Shown here: positions 4,949-5,256 of the stretch, in pieces
How positions within the stretch are numbered: position 1 is the first letter of the stretch
Layout of the letters: each line of letters opens with the position of its first letter
Assembly (NCBI GenBank): GCA_016206995.1
Contig: JACQQN010000092.1
Coordinates: forward strand, 1-5,256
Direction: 5' to 3'
From: Candidatus Omnitrophota bacterium
Lineage (GTDB): Bacteria > Omnitrophota > Omnitrophia > Omnitrophales > Abzuiibacteriaceae
Length of the DNA stretch: 5,256 bases
Notes under the pieces: generated by a model
The model's database searches: none
Told to the model about the DNA's origin: nothing
What the model saw: the letters and a program-made list of their open reading frames with translations, nothing else
Translations under genes and position numbers: made by a program

Positions 4949-5256
4949 TTACAATGCCTTTCCCTTCTGATCCAGAATTGAAATCAATTGTTCGGAATTG
5001 ACAAAACCACTGAAACGAAATGTTTCTTTTCCGCGCGCGTCAAAAAATACGACCGTGGGGAAAGAATTAATTTGATAAAGATTCGCAATTTCCCGGCTCT
5101 TTTCAGATTCAGTAAACGACAAGTCTGCTTTAAGCCGCACAAAGGGTTCTAATGCTTGAATAATTTTTGGATCGGAAAAAGTATGATATTTAAGCATCAT
5201 GCACGGCCCGCACCACGCGGCATAAAAATAAGCAATCACAGGCTTCCCCGCTTGCG
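4949..5256 (-). CDS. Thioredoxin-fold protein, C-terminal 101 residues (DsbD-tail-like), N-terminus beyond the window
   Basis: Redox-active thioredoxin domain. Visible features in order are GKPVIAYFYAAWCGPC with the catalytic WCGPC, then YHTFSDPKIIQAL, LKADLSF, INSFPTVVFFDARGKE with the cis-proline SFPT, and FSGFVNSEQLISIL. The frame stays open to the edge (QAGKP before the first valine), so the GTG at 5239 is probably not the start. The FSDP-x-IIQAL and GFxxxEQL patterns resemble the C-terminal domain of the thiol:disulfide interchange protein DsbD, where GKPV commonly precedes the active site; DsbD itself often has CVxC rather than CGPC. It could therefore be the periplasmic tail of a membrane DsbD or a separate exported thioredoxin-like protein; the window cannot decide. 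The stop is 104 bp before the trmJ start on the same strand. Confidence 0.85.
   Translation of the reverse strand, partial: QAGKPVIAYFYAAWCGPCMMLKYHTFSDPKIIQALEPFVRLKADLSFTESEKSREIANLYQINSFPTVVFFDARGKETFRFSGFVNSEQLISILDQKGKAL

Overview
The window looks like chromosomal DNA of a bacterium with moderate G+C, probably a Gram-negative, type IV pilus-bearing lineage or an uncultured phylum. The leu genes, the tRNA methyltransferase and the class III prepilin leaders are all bacterial in type. I cannot place it in a phylum with confidence. No rRNA, tRNA or CRISPR array is visible.

Layout. On the + strand lie the last 262 codons of leuC (the gene starts left of the window), a 121-bp gap filled by an inverted pair of REP-like hairpins, and a complete leuD. 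Together the two genes encode isopropylmalate isomerase of leucine biosynthesis. From about 1580 to the right edge every gene is on the - strand. Read in the direction of transcription these are: the C-terminal part of a thioredoxin-fold protein with a WCGPC site (cut by the right edge), trmJ (tRNA 2'-O-methyltransferase), a 154-156 bp MITE-like element with 16-bp terminal inverted repeats, and two tandem type IV pilin-like genes. The second pilin gene converges on leuD across only 28 bp.

The most unusual part is the tandem pilin pair. The two proteins are about 88% identical over their first ~140 mature residues (122 of 139 positions by hand count) and then diverge abruptly into different C-terminal domains. 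The similarity also runs about 160 bp upstream of both start codons. That upstream block carries an inverted repeat (TAAGTTA, 11 bases, TAACTTA) in both copies, next to further sequence kept in both. The pair therefore looks like a duplicated cassette with a constant promoter, leader and N-terminus and a variable C-terminus.

Other points of note are an 11-residue stretch in LeuD where the family normally has one serine, close to the active site, and a MITE-like insertion flanked by an 8-bp direct repeat that overlaps the trmJ stop codon. Nothing here proves a new defence or metabolic system. The pilin cassette is the best candidate for undescribed biology.
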